Shown piece by piece: positions 42,954-53,500 of a stretch of 64,000 nucleotides of DNA. Both the position numbers and the translations under genes were made by a program. Each line of letters starts with the position of its first letter. Position 1 is the first letter of the stretch. A model generated the notes under the pieces. It saw only the letters and a program-made list of their open reading frames with translations, had not been told where the DNA came from and did not search any database. This stretch comes from Pyropia haitanensis (Eukaryota; Rhodophyta; Bangiophyceae; Bangiales; Bangiaceae). The stretch is from the NCBI GenBank assembly GCA_008729055.1, contig SDUX01000003.1, positions 1,984,001-2,048,000 on the forward strand, read 5' to 3'.

Positions 42954-45145
42954 ACCGGCCGCCCCCGACGCACCGGTACCGCCCGCCGCCGACGGCGGGG
43001 TGCCACCACCCGCCGACGCCACTGCTGACGCGGCGGCGGCGCCGGCACTGGCGGGCGGGGACGCGGTGGCGGTGAAGGCGGCCGCGGCCGTGGCGGCGGC
43101 GGCCACCCCCGTGGTGGCTGCTGCCGGTGGGGGTGGGGAGGCGGTGGGGGCGGCCGCCTCCGGCGCCGACAGCCTGGTGCCTGCCGCCGTCGCGGCCGTC
43201 CCCGCTGCCGCTGCCCCCGCCGTGGGCGCCCCCGCGGAGGCCACTGGAGATACGGCGGGGGCGGCGGGGTCGGCGGCGGGGGCGCTTCTGGCGGCGGCAG
43301 CCTCCACCCCGCCCGTGCCCGTCGGCCTGCCGCTACCGGCGGTGGGCGGGGCGCCCGCCGACGGCGGTGGGGCGGACCGGGCAGGTGGGGTGCCGGGGGG
43401 GGTGGGGGGTGGGGGGCGGGGGCTGCCCGTGCTGCTGCCGCCCGCGCCCGCGACGGCGGCTGCGCCGGCAGTGACGGCGGCGGCAGTCCCCACCGTGGCC
43501 GCCGTTCCGGCGGTGGCGGCCCCTATGGCGGCCGCCCCCGCCGTGGCAGACCCGGCGGCGGCCGCGCCCGTCGCGGCGGACCCCGCAGCAGCCGTGCCCG
43601 CGGCGGCAGACCCCACGGCGACCGTTGCGCCCGCGACGGCAGACCGTCTGGGGGCCGTCGCGCCCGCGGTGGCAGACCCCACGGCCGCCGCCTCTGTGGC
43701 GGCAGACCCCTTGGCCGCCGCTCCCGTGGCGGCAGACCCCCTGGCGGCGGCCGTTGCGCAGGCGGTGGCAGACCCCCTGACGGCGGCCGCTCCTCTCCTC
43801 CTCCCATATGGCACGACGGCCGGGGCGGTGGCGGCGGCGGGCGGGGCAGTGCCACCCCCGCCGGCGGGCCTGCTGTCGTCAGTGGACGCTGCCGCGGCGG
43901 CGGGGACCACAGGGGGGGCGGCGCTGCCGCCGGGCGTGCCGCTGCCGCCGCCGCCGCCGATGGGCCTGCCGCCACCAACGGCGGGCGGCCCCACCGGGTT
44001 GGGGGGCGGGGGCGGCGCCGGGCCGCCGCCGCCGCTGGCGGAGGTGGTGGCGGGCGCAGCGGCACCCGCCGCGGGCTTGCCGCCAGCGCCCGTGCTCGCC
44101 GCCGCCGCCGTCCCGGGCGTGCGCGAGCCGGTGGTGGCGGTGGCGGGCTCGCCGTCGGAGGGCGTCGGGCAGGTGGCGCACCTGGCGGGGCTGGGCGAGC
44201 CACTTCCGCTGGTGGCCTGCCCGTCGGGCCGCCCCCGCCCACCGCCGCGCCGCCGCTGGTGGGAGCACCCGGGGAGGGAGCGCCCTCCCCGCCCCCCCTG
44301 GCCGGCACCACGCCTGCCTGTCCGCCCCCGCCCGCACTCCCGCCCCCGCCCCCGCTCCCGCCCCCGCCCGTGTGGCTCCCCACCCTCGCGGGGGACCCGT
44401 CCGGGCGGGGGCCCCTCGGCCTGGGAGGGGGGCCCCTCCCCCCCGCGCCCGTCCCTGCCTGGGCGGGGGATGCGGCGACGGGGGGGGGGGGCGGTGCCCC
44501 GCCGCCCACGGCGTTGGCCATCCCCCCGCCGCCCCCCCCCGCCGGCGCCTGACGGCGGCACCGTCTTTGCCGCCCCGCCTCGCTCGCGTGGCCCGCGCGG
44601 TGCGGGGCGGTGCCGCCCCGCCGTCACCGTCGGCGCCATTGGTATGGGCGACCCCCTCCCCGGCGGGGCTGCCGCCCACCCCCCCCTCCCCTCCCCCCCC
44701 GCCGCCCGCGCCCTGCCTCTCCAACGCCACCCACTGTGCGTGCGCGTCGTCGCAGCGCCCGCGGGACGGCTGCATGGTCCCCGTTGGGGAGGTGGGCCCC
44801 CCCCGCGCCGACGACGCGGATGATGGCGGCGGCGGCGGTGGCGGCGGCGGCGGCGGCGGCGAGGCGGCGCTCGTCGCGTGCGTCCGCTCCCGCTGTGAGC
44901 CCCGCTACTGGTGCTCGTGTGGGGGAGCGGGGCTGTGTGTGCGCGGCACGGTGCGGTCGGTGCTGGTAGCGGTAGGGGGGGGAGGAGGGGGGGGGGTCCC
45001 GGGGGCGGGAAGGGGGTGGTGGGGGTGGGGGGCGCGCCGCCGCGTGTACGCGCGTGCGGCTGCCCGGGGGGGGGCTGCCGCAGCTGACGTTGGTGGGGCC
45101 CCTCGCTGGAGGGGAAGGGGGGAGGGGCGGGGGGCGGGTGGATGA
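42904..45145 (+). CDS. Hypothetical Ala/Pro-rich, Cys-containing protein, frame-broken
   Basis: The plus strand is open from 42904 (after a TGA at 42901) and carries a degenerate repeat of about 11 residues, xVADPxAAAPVAADP, in 43530-43790. Near 44230 the protein-like frame shifts by one, reading Pro/Gly-rich sequence to about 44550. It shifts again to a Cys-rich segment near 44720-44960 (LSNATHCACASSQRPRDGC, then CVRSRCEPRYWCSCGGAGLC). All three joins fall in C or G runs, so assembly indels are likely, though introns are possible. There is no ATG at the 5' end (first start-like codon is GTG at 42931), so the beginning may have been separated by the neighbouring transposon array. The overall build suggests a secreted wall or matrix protein. 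The minus strand is also open across much of it. Confidence 0.35.
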
Positions 45146-45986
45146 TGCCGGAATGTAGTGGGGGCGGGGGTGGGGGGGTGGCTTGGGTGCCCGCGGCGAG
45201 CCCACAGGAGGGCGGGAGACGGCGGTGGGGGGGGGTGGAGGTGGGCGGACGGCAACTGTAAAAGTGAATCTGCGTCTACGGGCTGGAACAGGGGCGTTTT
45301 GGGGCCACTTGGGGGAGTTTCGGGACACCCCTCGTCGGCCCCTCCGCCACAACCGTTCTGCGACCGCGGCATTCTATCAATTAGGACTGCCCGTTGTATG
45401 AACACTATAATGGCCATGCAGGCGGCGAACAAAGAAAGTTCTCTCTACTGCGCAGGCGCGGCGGCCACGTGCGCGTGTGGTGGAGGCGCGGCACGAGGCG
45501 GCCGCCGGGAGAGCACTGAGCCCGCGACGGGGCAGCCGCCGCTGTCGCCACAGGCTCCCTCCCGCCTCCCCCGCCAACTGCATGGCCCCCCAGCTGACGT
45601 CAACTCTGTGGCGGCCACGCGCGTGGTGGCGGCAGTGGCGTTGACGGCAGCCGCGTACGGGGCAGCGCATTGCACTCGTCCCCCCCCCCCCCCCTGCTGG
45701 TGGCGACGTCCTGCACGGCCCGTACCCGCCCCCGTCGGCCTCTTCTCATTCTTCTGTGCTTCGCGTGTGCGTTTCTGCGTGGTGCTGTACGTTCTCTTCT
45801 TCTTCTTTCTGCCATTCAATCCGTGGTGTGGTGGTCTTCCCCTGTTGCTGGTGCCGTAACGCCTTGTAGCTTGCCAGCGCCAGCTGAGGTCAACTGACAT
45901 CCTTGCGTCCTATCCTTTGACTTTCCCCCGTTGGACTGACAGAATTGTGCGCCTGCTCCTCTTCTCTCGTCTTGCACCGCCCACAG
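45146..45986. other. Region upstream of the Crinkler-like gene
   Basis: GC falls gradually. T/C-rich patches at 45750-45835 and 45950-45985 look like UTR or intron sequence. A good 3' splice-site match (pyrimidine tract then CCCACAG) ends at 45986. No gene is called. Confidence 0.4.
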
Positions 45987-46173
45987 GATCAGTGGGCTGA
46001 CCCCAGCGACATCCTCTGTTGCCAAGATCTTGCCCAGCATGCCCCTCGTCCTAGGGTTTGTGGGTGCTTCGACTGGGTGGGGCCTTGTTGGAAGACGCGT
46101 GTACCACGCGCGCGTCATGCGCACCGGGCGGCCCTCCAGGCTGTTCCCTCCAGAGGCAGTCGCACGGCGGGTG
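45987..46173 (+). pseudogene. Displaced 5' segment of the Crinkler-like gene
   Basis: From 45987, just after a splice-acceptor-like CCCACAG, an open frame contains ATG at 46039. It runs 45 codons exactly to the end of the target duplication GGGTG at 46173. On the far side of the retrotransposon the same frame continues at 54887 for 21 codons and enters the ATG at 54950 in phase, without a stop. So before insertion the coding sequence probably started upstream of the present ATG. This is inferred from frame continuity only. Confidence 0.55.
46169..46173. repeat. 5' target-site duplication of the gypsy element
   Basis: GGGTG, repeated at 54882-54886. Confidence 0.9.
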
Positions 46174-46694
46174 TGTGACAAACCCCGAATCTGGGTTTGA
46201 ATATTCGGAGCAAGTGGCTCAGAATTGAGATTGGATTTCACCCGACCGATGAGTGAAATATTCCGATTTCAGCTCGAAATTCCGACTGGGACTTTCGGCA
46301 CCCCATTTGCAGAGTATTGCAGTGGTTCGTATCTTGGGGATTTTTGCGCGGGAGCCAGACGGATTTCTACGCTTGCTTGCTTTGATTGTGGAGCCTTTTT
46401 ATTGGGTGGTCTGAGTGTTCATTTTTTGCGTGTTTTGCGAGGGGTGTGCGCGCGCATGCGTGCACACGAGGGGTTATATGCGCGGGACAGCAAGGCGGGG
46501 AGGGCCCCCCTTGGCTGCCAAGTAAACTCCGTCTGGCTCCGACACATCTTGTTCGTGCCTTGGCGAGTCGGCCACTCGTCACACGCAAGTCGCGTGTTGG
46601 TGTTGCACGGGTTGCTTCCGGTGTTCCAAGTTGGGACCCGAGCGTGCGTGTTCCGCCCCCACAAGTTGTGGGTCGGCGTAGCCGTACTGCTACA
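46174..46694 (+). repeat. 5' LTR (521 bp)
   Basis: Starts TGTGACAAAC, ends GCTACA. Matches 54361-54881 throughout by eye. Confidence 0.95.
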
Positions 46695-46696
46695 GT

Positions 46697-46714
46697 TGGT
46701 GGATCAGCGGGGGA
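46697..46714 (+). other. Candidate primer-binding site
   Basis: TGGTGGATCAGCGGGGGA begins two bases after the LTR. It would pair with a tRNA ending in ...CCGCTGATCCACCA. It does not match the usual initiator-Met site (TGGTATCAGAGC). The tRNA identity cannot be named from the sequence alone. Confidence 0.55.
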
Positions 46715-47001
46715 GAGGACATCGACTCGGAGTCCCCTCCTTTGGTGAGGAAACTGAGTTGGTTTCTCTCCCCCTTCGGCACCGTGACTTCGGGCCGTCT
46801 CATCGACTCCCCCTCGTACTCCGAGGTTCGCGGGGCGACAAGGTGAGCGTCCGGAGTTCGGACGGGGACACGGAGTAACGACCCCTCACCGCTTTCGTCG
46901 CGTAAGCGGAGGGGTGGTTGTGTTCCGTGCTCCCACGCCGACGATCCCCGACTCTGGGCACCGTAACGTCATTTTGGTGACTCAACTCGAGTCCCGGAGT
47001 G

Positions 47002-48762
47002 ATGGCGGGCGCGGAAGACTCTCCCGCCGCGCCGTTTGTACCTGGGGAGGGGGAGCGGACGCGTCCCCCTTTGGGCGGAGTACCCCCCAGGACGGGCAGC
47101 GTGGATGAGTCGGGTCGCCAGGGGCGACCCCCTCGGCGTTCGGCCAGGTTCCGACCTACGCCATCCTCCGTCGACTCGAGCGGAGGTCGCCCTCCTCCGG
47201 CGGGTGTGCCGAGCCAGACTCCGGCTCAGGTGCCCCTACCGGAGGACGATGACACTCTCTTCGGCACGGGACTGCCGGCCTTGGGTGCTGGGGGCAGAGG
47301 CTCCGTACCCCGGGACGGCGAGTCCGCGCCCCCTTTGGTTCCGAAAGGACCGGGCGGTAGCTCAAGTCGAGCTCCGCCGGGGTCCACCGGGAGCCTGGAT
47401 GCCAGTGTGGTGACAGCCATCGCACAAGTTGTGCGTGAGGAGGTGGGGCGGGCGCTACAGGAAAAGTCTCCTGCGCCTGGGCAGGCCTCCCGGCATGAGC
47501 GGCGTGGGGAGCAAGTTGCTCCCCGCCGAGAGTACCGTTCTCGTTCGCCTGCCCACTCGGGCGAGGCGTCGAGTGGGGAGGAGGCCGTCCGACATGGACG
47601 GCAGGAGCCACGGGATCGTCCCAAAGTCCGGGAGATTCCCAAAAAGATCGTGGTTAACAATCCTCTATACGCGGACGTCTTCGACTGTGAGACGTACGCG
47701 TTGGTCAACAAGTCGGTGACCTACACGAACCGCCAGGCCCATACTCTGGGCCGGCGCAAGAAGGACGTGGCTCAGTCCTTTGGGGTCCGGTCTGAGTGGG
47801 ACGGGACCCCGCCACTGAAGGTCTTCCAGTTTTTGCGTAAGTTCGCAAAAGCCTGTGATGACAATGATGTCTCTGAAGCAGAGGCGTTCTTCATGCTTCA
47901 GGACTTCACCAAGGAGCCACTCCGCTCCGAGGTGATGAGCGTCATGCCAAGTCGGCATGGCGGCAACCCCGGTGAGGTCTCCTCCTACTTGGAGTTGATC
48001 AACTGGGTGTTGCGCTACCACGCGGACGAGGCGTCTCTCGCCGCGCAGGTAGAGGAGTTTAATCGTGCCACCCAGAGTGAGGGTGAGGACGAGCGGACGT
48101 TCGCTGAGAGACTCCGTCAGCTAAACGTCCTATGTGGATTTATTCATCCACAAGGCGTCATCAAAGGGCGTTTTGTGGAGGGTGTCCACCGTTCCGCTCG
48201 CGCGACTGTGCGCGAGCGCAACACGCCTGGCATGACGCTGGCCGAGTTGGCCCGCGTCGCCCAAACCAAGGGTGAAGAGTACCGTTGGATCGTGTCTGAC
48301 CAACGGAAGGAGAGAGAGAAGGAGACTAAGAGCGCGGAGGCGACTCGCCTTCGTCGCGCGGCCAGGGCGGCCCAGTACCCTCGGGTACGCCCGGCTGTGG
48401 CAGCTACCTCAACTCAAGAGGAAGCTGCTGTCGTGGCGGCCATCCCGGAAACTCCCCAGGGAAAGGCGACGCCACCGACATCAAAGAGCGACCGGCCGTG
48501 TTGGCAGTGCTCGAAGACGGGTCACTGGGCGTCTCAGTGCCCCGCCTTGGACTCGCGTCTGCGAGCCATCTTGGCTCGCAGCATGAGTCTTGGAACCCGG
48601 GGAACTCCCCCGAGTTCCCGCTCCAACCCAACTCGGGTTGGTGCCATCACCCAACAGGGGCCGGAGGGGACTGACAAGAGTCTTGAGGAGGGGGAGGCAC
48701 CCACCTCAAGCTCGAGTGAGAGTACCCCGTCCTCATCCGACTCGGGTGAGGGAAACGCCTAG
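47002..48762 (+). CDS. gag: Gag polyprotein of the gypsy element
   Basis: 586 residues from ATG 47002 (a GTG directly before it is not needed). The N-terminal third is Pro/Ser/Arg-rich. Residues about 270-440 form a retrotransposon gag domain, with a helical FQFLRKFAKACDDNDVSEAE stretch and an EDERTFAERLRQLN segment. A single CCHC zinc knuckle CWQCSKTGHWASQC lies near residue 500, for RNA binding and packaging. The stop TAG at 48760-48762 follows directly after a frameshift heptamer. Gag forms the virus-like particle in which reverse transcription occurs. Confidence 0.93.
   Translation: MAGAEDSPAAPFVPGEGERTRPPLGGVPPRTGSVDESGRQGRPPRRSARFRPTPSSVDSSGGRPPPAGVPSQTPAQVPLPEDDDTLFGTGLPALGAGGRGSVPRDGESAPPLVPKGPGGSSSRAPPGSTGSLDASVVTAIAQVVREEVGRALQEKSPAPGQASRHERRGEQVAPRREYRSRSPAHSGEASSGEEAVRHGRQEPRDRPKVREIPKKIVVNNPLYADVFDCETYALVNKSVTYTNRQAHTLGRRKKDVAQSFGVRSEWDGTPPLKVFQFLRKFAKACDDNDVSEAEAFFMLQDFTKEPLRSEVMSVMPSRHGGNPGEVSSYLELINWVLRYHADEASLAAQVEEFNRATQSEGEDERTFAERLRQLNVLCGFIHPQGVIKGRFVEGVHRSARATVRERNTPGMTLAELARVAQTKGEEYRWIVSDQRKEREKETKSAEATRLRRAARAAQYPRVRPAVAATSTQEEAAVVAAIPETPQGKATPPTSKSDRPCWQCSKTGHWASQCPALDSRLRAILARSMSLGTRGTPPSSRSNPTRVGAITQQGPEGTDKSLEEGEAPTSSSSESTPSSSDSGEGNA
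48750..48756 (+). promoter_or_regulatory. -1 programmed ribosomal frameshift slippery site
   Basis: G GGA AAC in the gag frame (codons GGA 48751-48753 and AAC 48754-48756) fits X XXY YYZ exactly. The pol frame is closed by TGA at 48747-48749 just upstream and opens only at this heptamer. Two codons later gag stops. A stem GCCGCTGG (48762-48769) with TCGGCGGC (48792-48799, two G-U pairs) begins 5 nt downstream. Loop bases TTGACC (48777-48782) can pair with GGTCAA (48801-48806), a possible pseudoknot. Confidence 0.8.
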
Positions 48763-51700
48763 CCGCTGGAGTCGAGTTGACCCCACAGACCTCGGCGGCA
48801 GGTCAAGGGGAACTTCACCCGACACCAACTCATGGGCGGGTGAAGCTCTTACAACGCCCTCGAGGGGTGAGACCTCAAGGCAAGGCCCCCTCGCAGCGAT
48901 ACGACCCAAGTCGGATCGTATCTGTCTTGGTAGGGAGTAACTACCAAGTCGCAGCCAGACTTTGGCTGTACGATGGGTACGAGTTCGCTTCCCGTGTCAT
49001 AGTCGACACGGGTTCGCCGGTATCCCTCATCAGGCAAGAGTTGTTGCCTGAGGGAGTCGAGGTGAGTCAAGTTGACCGCTCGACATGGCGTATGTTTGAT
49101 GTCAATGGGGGACTCCTCCCCATTGTGGGTTCAATCGCATTGAGTGTATGCATTGGGTCATACCAGACTGAGGTGACCTTTGGGGTTGTACCACGCATGT
49201 CGGTCCCAGTACTCCTGGGTACCGACTACGTGGACACGCACGTACCCGAAGTCCGGGGACCCGAAGGGTTTATTCGTATGCTCAATGGGGAAACTGTCCC
49301 CATCTTGCGTAAAGGGGCCACTGTCTCCCCGAAGACTCCCAAGGCACGGGAGAGTCCTCGTAAGACAGATGGCAACACTGAGTCGGTGCATGTGCTCAAG
49401 GGAGTGTGCATTCCTCCCCGGTCGAGGACGTATGTACGAGTTCGTACATCGTTTAAGGGAAATGGGTTTGTATTCCCCCTCGACAAGACGTATGAGAAGC
49501 ACCAGGTGCAAGTTGCACCTGGACCCATGACTTGTGGGACTGACCAGACCTGGGTCGTCGAGGTCCTCAACGTGTCGAAGACTTCTCGACGCATCCCCCG
49601 TGGGATGAAGATTGCGAGCATCTCCACCCACGAGGGGAATGTCACCGCTGTGACTCAACAGCAGTGGAAGGCGATGGAGGAGAAGACTCCCTTTCCTCCG
49701 GACCCAAAGCCGTCGGCAGACTCGCCGACGGTGCATCGGGAAAATGTCCCGAAGTGCCTGCATGATCGCTTGGATAAACTCATCCAACAGCACCACAAGT
49801 TGTGGAATGGTGACCTTGGACTCATCAAGGCCACTGAACACAGAATCGTGTTGAAGCCTGGGGTCAAGCCAGTCCGCTTGAACCCCTACCGTATGGGCCC
49901 TGCCTCTCGGGAACTTACCCGGAAGCAGGTCCAACGGATGAAGGACCTTGGGGTCATTGAGCCAAGCTCAGGCGAGTGGGCCAGCCCCATAGTCCTGGTG
50001 CCCAAACCCGACGGCACCATGCGGTTTTGCATTGACTACCGCAAGTTAAACGAACGGACGGTAAAGGACAGATACCCTTTACCCCGTATGGACGATTGCC
50101 TCGACTCACTTGGTGAGGCAAAGTTCTTCTCCACGTTGGACTGCAACGCGGGGTACTGGCAGATCCCCATACGTAAGGAGGATCGGCCACGCACGGCCTT
50201 CACGTGTCACTGTGGAGTTTATCAGTGCGTGAGGTTGCCGTTTGGGCTATGCAATGCACCTGCGACTTTCCAGCGTGCTATTGACATGATACTTGCCGGA
50301 GTCAAATGGCAGTATGCCCTCGTCTATCTCGACGACATTATTGTGTTCTCCGGAACTGCCGAAGAACACTTGTCCCACTTGGACAATGTGTTCACCCTGC
50401 TGAGTAGGGCAGGAGTGACACTGAAGCCAGCCAAGTGCCACCTCTTCAGTAACGAGGTGGCCTACCTAGGTCATGTGGTTCGACCAGGTAGCATCAGTGT
50501 CAACGAGAAAAACCTCGTGGCACTGCGTCGGGCAAGTTACCCCTTGACGCAGACACAGCTCAGGAGTTTTCTGGGCATGTGCAATGTGTACAGACGCTTC
50601 ACGGCAAACTTTGCCAAAGTGTCTGCACCCTTGAACCGCTTGGTAAGTCCCAAGCGGCCCAAGCGCCTCGACCCTCCGACCCAAGAGGAGCGAGAAGCGT
50701 TTGAGAGGTTGAAAGAACTTCTTTGCAACCCGCCGGTGTTGGCCATACCCAGACTCGGGGGCCACTACATCATAGATGTGGACGCGAGTTACGACCAACT
50801 TGGTTGTTGCTTGCTCCAGCAACAGACCACGGGCGAGTACCTGCCCGTGGGCTACTACAGTAAGGGCCTGTCCCCGGCACAGAAGAACTACACTGTGACG
50901 GAGCTGGAAGGCCTGGGCGTAGTATGGGCAGTCACCATGCTACGACCCTACATCGAAGGAGGGAGGTTCCTCGTTCGATGTGATCACCGAGCCCTGAAGT
51001 GGATACTTACCACTACAGCGTGCTCGAATAATCGACTCAATCGATGGCGACTTCGCCTCGCTGAGTTTGACTTCGACGTTGAGTATAGGTCGGGTCAAAA
51101 GCACGCGGTTGCGGACGCGATGTCTCGCATACCGACGGATGGGTACGACTCAGTACCCATCCCAGAGGAAATCCCTCATGTGGGAGTCACAACACGGTCA
51201 GGGTCAGTACTCGACCCGAGGCGGCCGGAGATGGCCCGCCTCCTACCCCTGCCTAAGGACAAACTCGTCCAGGCACAAGAGTCTGACAAACTCTGTCAGC
51301 AACTCAAGAAGGAGTTGGACAGTCCCGAACCAACTCGGTTTTTCTTGAGTGAAGACGGCATTTTATGCCGGCGGGGACATACCCAAGGAGAACAACAAGT
51401 TGTTGTTCCCGAGAGTCTGAGGAAGGACATCCTCCAACGGGAACACTCTTCACCGTTGGGTGCCCACCCAGGGTCGACCAAGTTGTATCAGACCCTGAGA
51501 AAAAAATATTATTGGCCATCACTTGTGGCTGATGTGTATGGGCATGTGGCCTCGTGCGCGACTTGCGCACAGAACCGACTCATGGAGGCCAGAGAGACGT
51601 CCACTATGCGCCTCTTCCCTGCGACGGAGCCGTTCGCAGCGATTGCTGTGGACCTACTTGGTCCACTGCCTCGGACACCAGAAGGGTATGAGTACCTTCT

Positions 51701-52742
51701 GGTGATGTGTGATCGCTTTACTAAGCTCACACGGGTGGCCCCACTCAAGGACACCACTGCCTTGGACGTCTTAAGCGAGTTGCTCGACGTCTGGATAGCC
51801 AGTTATGGTATCCCGGACTCTGTCCTTTCGGACAACGGACCGCAGTTCGCGTCCGTCCTATACCAGGGAGTCCTGAAGATGCTAGGGGTGGAAACAAACT
51901 ACGCCACCCCTTACCACCCCCAGACTAATGGGCAGGTGGAGCGCTTCAATAAGACATTAGTGCGCCAGTTGCGTCACTATGTGCACGACCATGTAGTCAC
52001 ATGGGCGCGCTACGCGTCACTACTCGTGACAGCGTACAACTCCCAAGTGCACAGTAGCACGGGAGAGGCACCGTTTGCCTTTGTATGTCCACGGCGACTC
52101 AAGCCAGTGGCCATTGAACGCCTCACCCAGACTGAGGGTGACACGTCGACCCAAACTCCGGGTCAAGCTAAGGCCGCCCTCCTCCATAAGTTGGAAGAGA
52201 TGATGCCCCTTGTCCAGAAGACCATGGACAAGGCGCAGGCGAGGTACAAAAAGAATTTCGACATCCGAGTTCGGAGTCGACGCAACCCCCTCCGAGTTGG
52301 AGAATGGGTGTACGTGAATGCCCATGACAAACCGGGCGGGAAATTGGTCTTCAAGACTCTGGGACCATATCAAATATTGAAGACGGATGGGCGTCGGTTG
52401 ACCATCGAGAGTGACGATGGCATCCGTACTATCAATGGGAATCACGCAACTCGCGCTCCCGAACCACCCGAGGGAGACCCAGCTTGGGCTCGGGCACTCA
52501 AGGCATGGCAAGTCCCAGCCTTGCCGTCAACTTCCAATAAGCCAATGGAAGCCGTGTTCGATAAATTCGTCGGACACGGGTACGATGAATCGGGGCGACT
52601 CATGCTCCGTGTCAGATGGTTTGGGTATGGGTCGGACTCCGACACATGGGAATATGTGGAGGACCTTCCAACTGAGAAGGTCCGTCGGTATTGCCACGTG
52701 GCAATAATACCTATGAGGCGTCGCCCAACTCAGGCGACGTAG
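48756..52742 (+). CDS. pol: Pol polyprotein: protease, RT, RNase H, integrase, chromodomain
   Basis: Read after a -1 shift at 48756; there is no ATG at the start of the frame. In order: aspartic protease with VIVDTGSPVSLI (about 49000); reverse transcriptase with FCIDYRKLN (about 50020) and the catalytic YLDDIIVFS (about 50322); RNase H with IIDVDASYDQLGCCL (about 50770); integrase with an HHCC zinc domain (51440-51575) and DDE residues in AVDLLGPL (about 51645), LSDNGPQF (about 51825) and NGQVERFNKTL (about 51925); chromodomain with VFDKFVG..LMLRVRWFGYGSD..TWEYVEDLP (52550-52680). About 1330 residues, typical of chromoviruses. All key catalytic residues are present. The chromodomain suggests targeting to particular chromatin. 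Confidence 0.95.
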   Translation, partial: RLAAGVELTPQTSAAGQGELHPTPTHGRVKLLQRPRGVRPQGKAPSQRYDPSRIVSVLVGSNYQVAARLWLYDGYEFASRVIVDTGSPVSLIRQELLPEGVEVSQVDRSTWRMFDVNGGLLPIVGSIALSVCIGSYQTEVTFGVVPRMSVPVLLGTDYVDTHVPEVRGPEGFIRMLNGETVPILRKGATVSPKTPKARESPRKTDGNTESVHVLKGVCIPPRSRTYVRVRTSFKGNGFVFPLDKTYEKHQVQVAPGPMTCGTDQTWVVEVLNVSKTSRRIPRGMKIASISTHEGNVTAVTQQQWKAMEEKTPFPPDPKPSADSPTVHRENVPKCLHDRLDKLIQQHHKLWNGDLGLIKATEHRIVLKPGVKPVRLNPYRMGPASRELTRKQVQRMKDLGVIEPSSGEWASPIVLVPKPDGTMRFCIDYRKLNERTVKDRYPLPRMDDCLDSLGEAKFFSTLDCNAGYWQIPIRKEDRPRTAFTCHCGVYQCVRLPFGLCNAPATFQRAIDMILAGVKWQYALVYLDDIIVFSGTAEEHLSHLDNVFTLLSRAGVTLKPAKCHLFSNEVAYLGHVVRPGSISVNEKNLVALRRASYPLTQTQLRSFLGMCNVYRRFTANFAKVSAPLNRLVSPKRPKRLDPPTQEEREAFERLKELLCNPPVLAIPRLGGHYIIDVDASYDQLGCCLLQQQTTGEYLPVGYYSKGLSPAQKNYTVTELEGLGVVWAVTMLRPYIEGGRFLVRCDHRALKWILTTTACSNNRLNRWRLRLAEFDFDVEYRSGQKHAVADAMSRIPTDGYDSVPIPEEIPHVGVTTRSGSVLDPRRPEMARLLPLPKDKLVQAQESDKLCQQLKKELDSPEPTRFFLSEDGILCRRGHTQGEQQVVVPESLRKDILQREHSSPLGAHPGSTKLYQTLRKKYYWPSLVADVYGHVASCATCAQNRLMEARETSTMRLFPATEPFAAIAVDLLGPLPRTPEGYEYLLVMCDRFTKLTRVAPLKDTTALDVLSELLDVWIASYGIPDSVLSDNGPQFASVLYQGVLKMLGVETNYATPYHPQTNGQVERFNKTLVRQLRHYVHDHVVTWARYASLLVTAYNSQVHSSTGEAPFAFVCPRRLKPVAIERLTQTEGDTSTQTPGQAKAALLHKLEEMMPLVQKTMDKAQARYKKNFDIRVRSRRNPLRVGEWVYVNAHDKPGGKLVFKTLGPYQILKTDGRRLTIESDDGIRTINGNHATRAPEPPEGDPAWARALKAWQVPALPSTSNKPMEAVFDKFVGHGYDESGRLMLRVRWFGYGSDSDTWEYVEDLPTEKVRRYCHVAIIPMRRRPTQAT

Positions 52743-53124
52743 CCAGTGGTACGTCACCCCCACCCCAAAGTCGGGGAGGGGGATGACTCCCCCCACTGAG
52801 TCAAGTAGGGGGGAGGTGTCACAGTCGATACCAACAAAACAAAATTCTTCTTGATCATTAAGGGGGGGGACACGACCCACGCCCCCGCCGACATCTTGAC
52901 CAACTTGGTGATGTAGAGCTCTGGAGGGGGGACACGACCCACGCCCCCCGTCACCACCCCTTGACCGACTTGGCGAGGGCGAGCTCCGCGGGAAGTGGGA
53001 CGACTCCACCCACGACCCGCAACACCTCCCCCGACTCAAGCACAAAAAAAAAAAAAGACGAAAGAAAAAAAAAAAAAAAAAAAAAATAAATAATAAATGG
53101 GGGGGGGGGGAACCGACTCAAGTC

Positions 53125-53500
53125 ACCCCCGCCGACAGCCGCCCGACCCAGGGGCGGAAGAGAAAGCACCACCCCGACCGCCGGCCGCCCGACACAGAGG
53201 CGGACAGGGACGACACACGCCCCACCGACGAGCGCCCGACCCAGAGGAAGGGGAGGGAGACACACGCCGACCGCCGGCCGCTCGACCCAAAGGCGGAGGA
53301 GGAGGACAACACCACCCCCCCACCAAGAACGGACGAGACACCACCCCGACCGCCGGCCGCCCGACACAGCGGCGCAGGAAGAGGGAGACAACACCCCGAC
53401 CGCCGGCCACCCGACCCACGGGAAGAAGAGAAAGCACCACCCGCCGACGGCCGCACGACGCCGCAGGAGGAAGGGAAGACCCACACCCGACCGAGGAGGG
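53125..53500. repeat. Degenerate tandem repeat in the gypsy 3' region
   Basis: A core CCGACCGCCGGCCGCCCGAC recurs at irregular spacing of about 50-65 bp, followed each time by purine-rich sequence. Confidence 0.7.

Noticed and set aside
46225..46878. Open frame inside the LTR (also at 54412)
   Set aside because: No ATG-context or domain; it is LTR sequence present in both copies.
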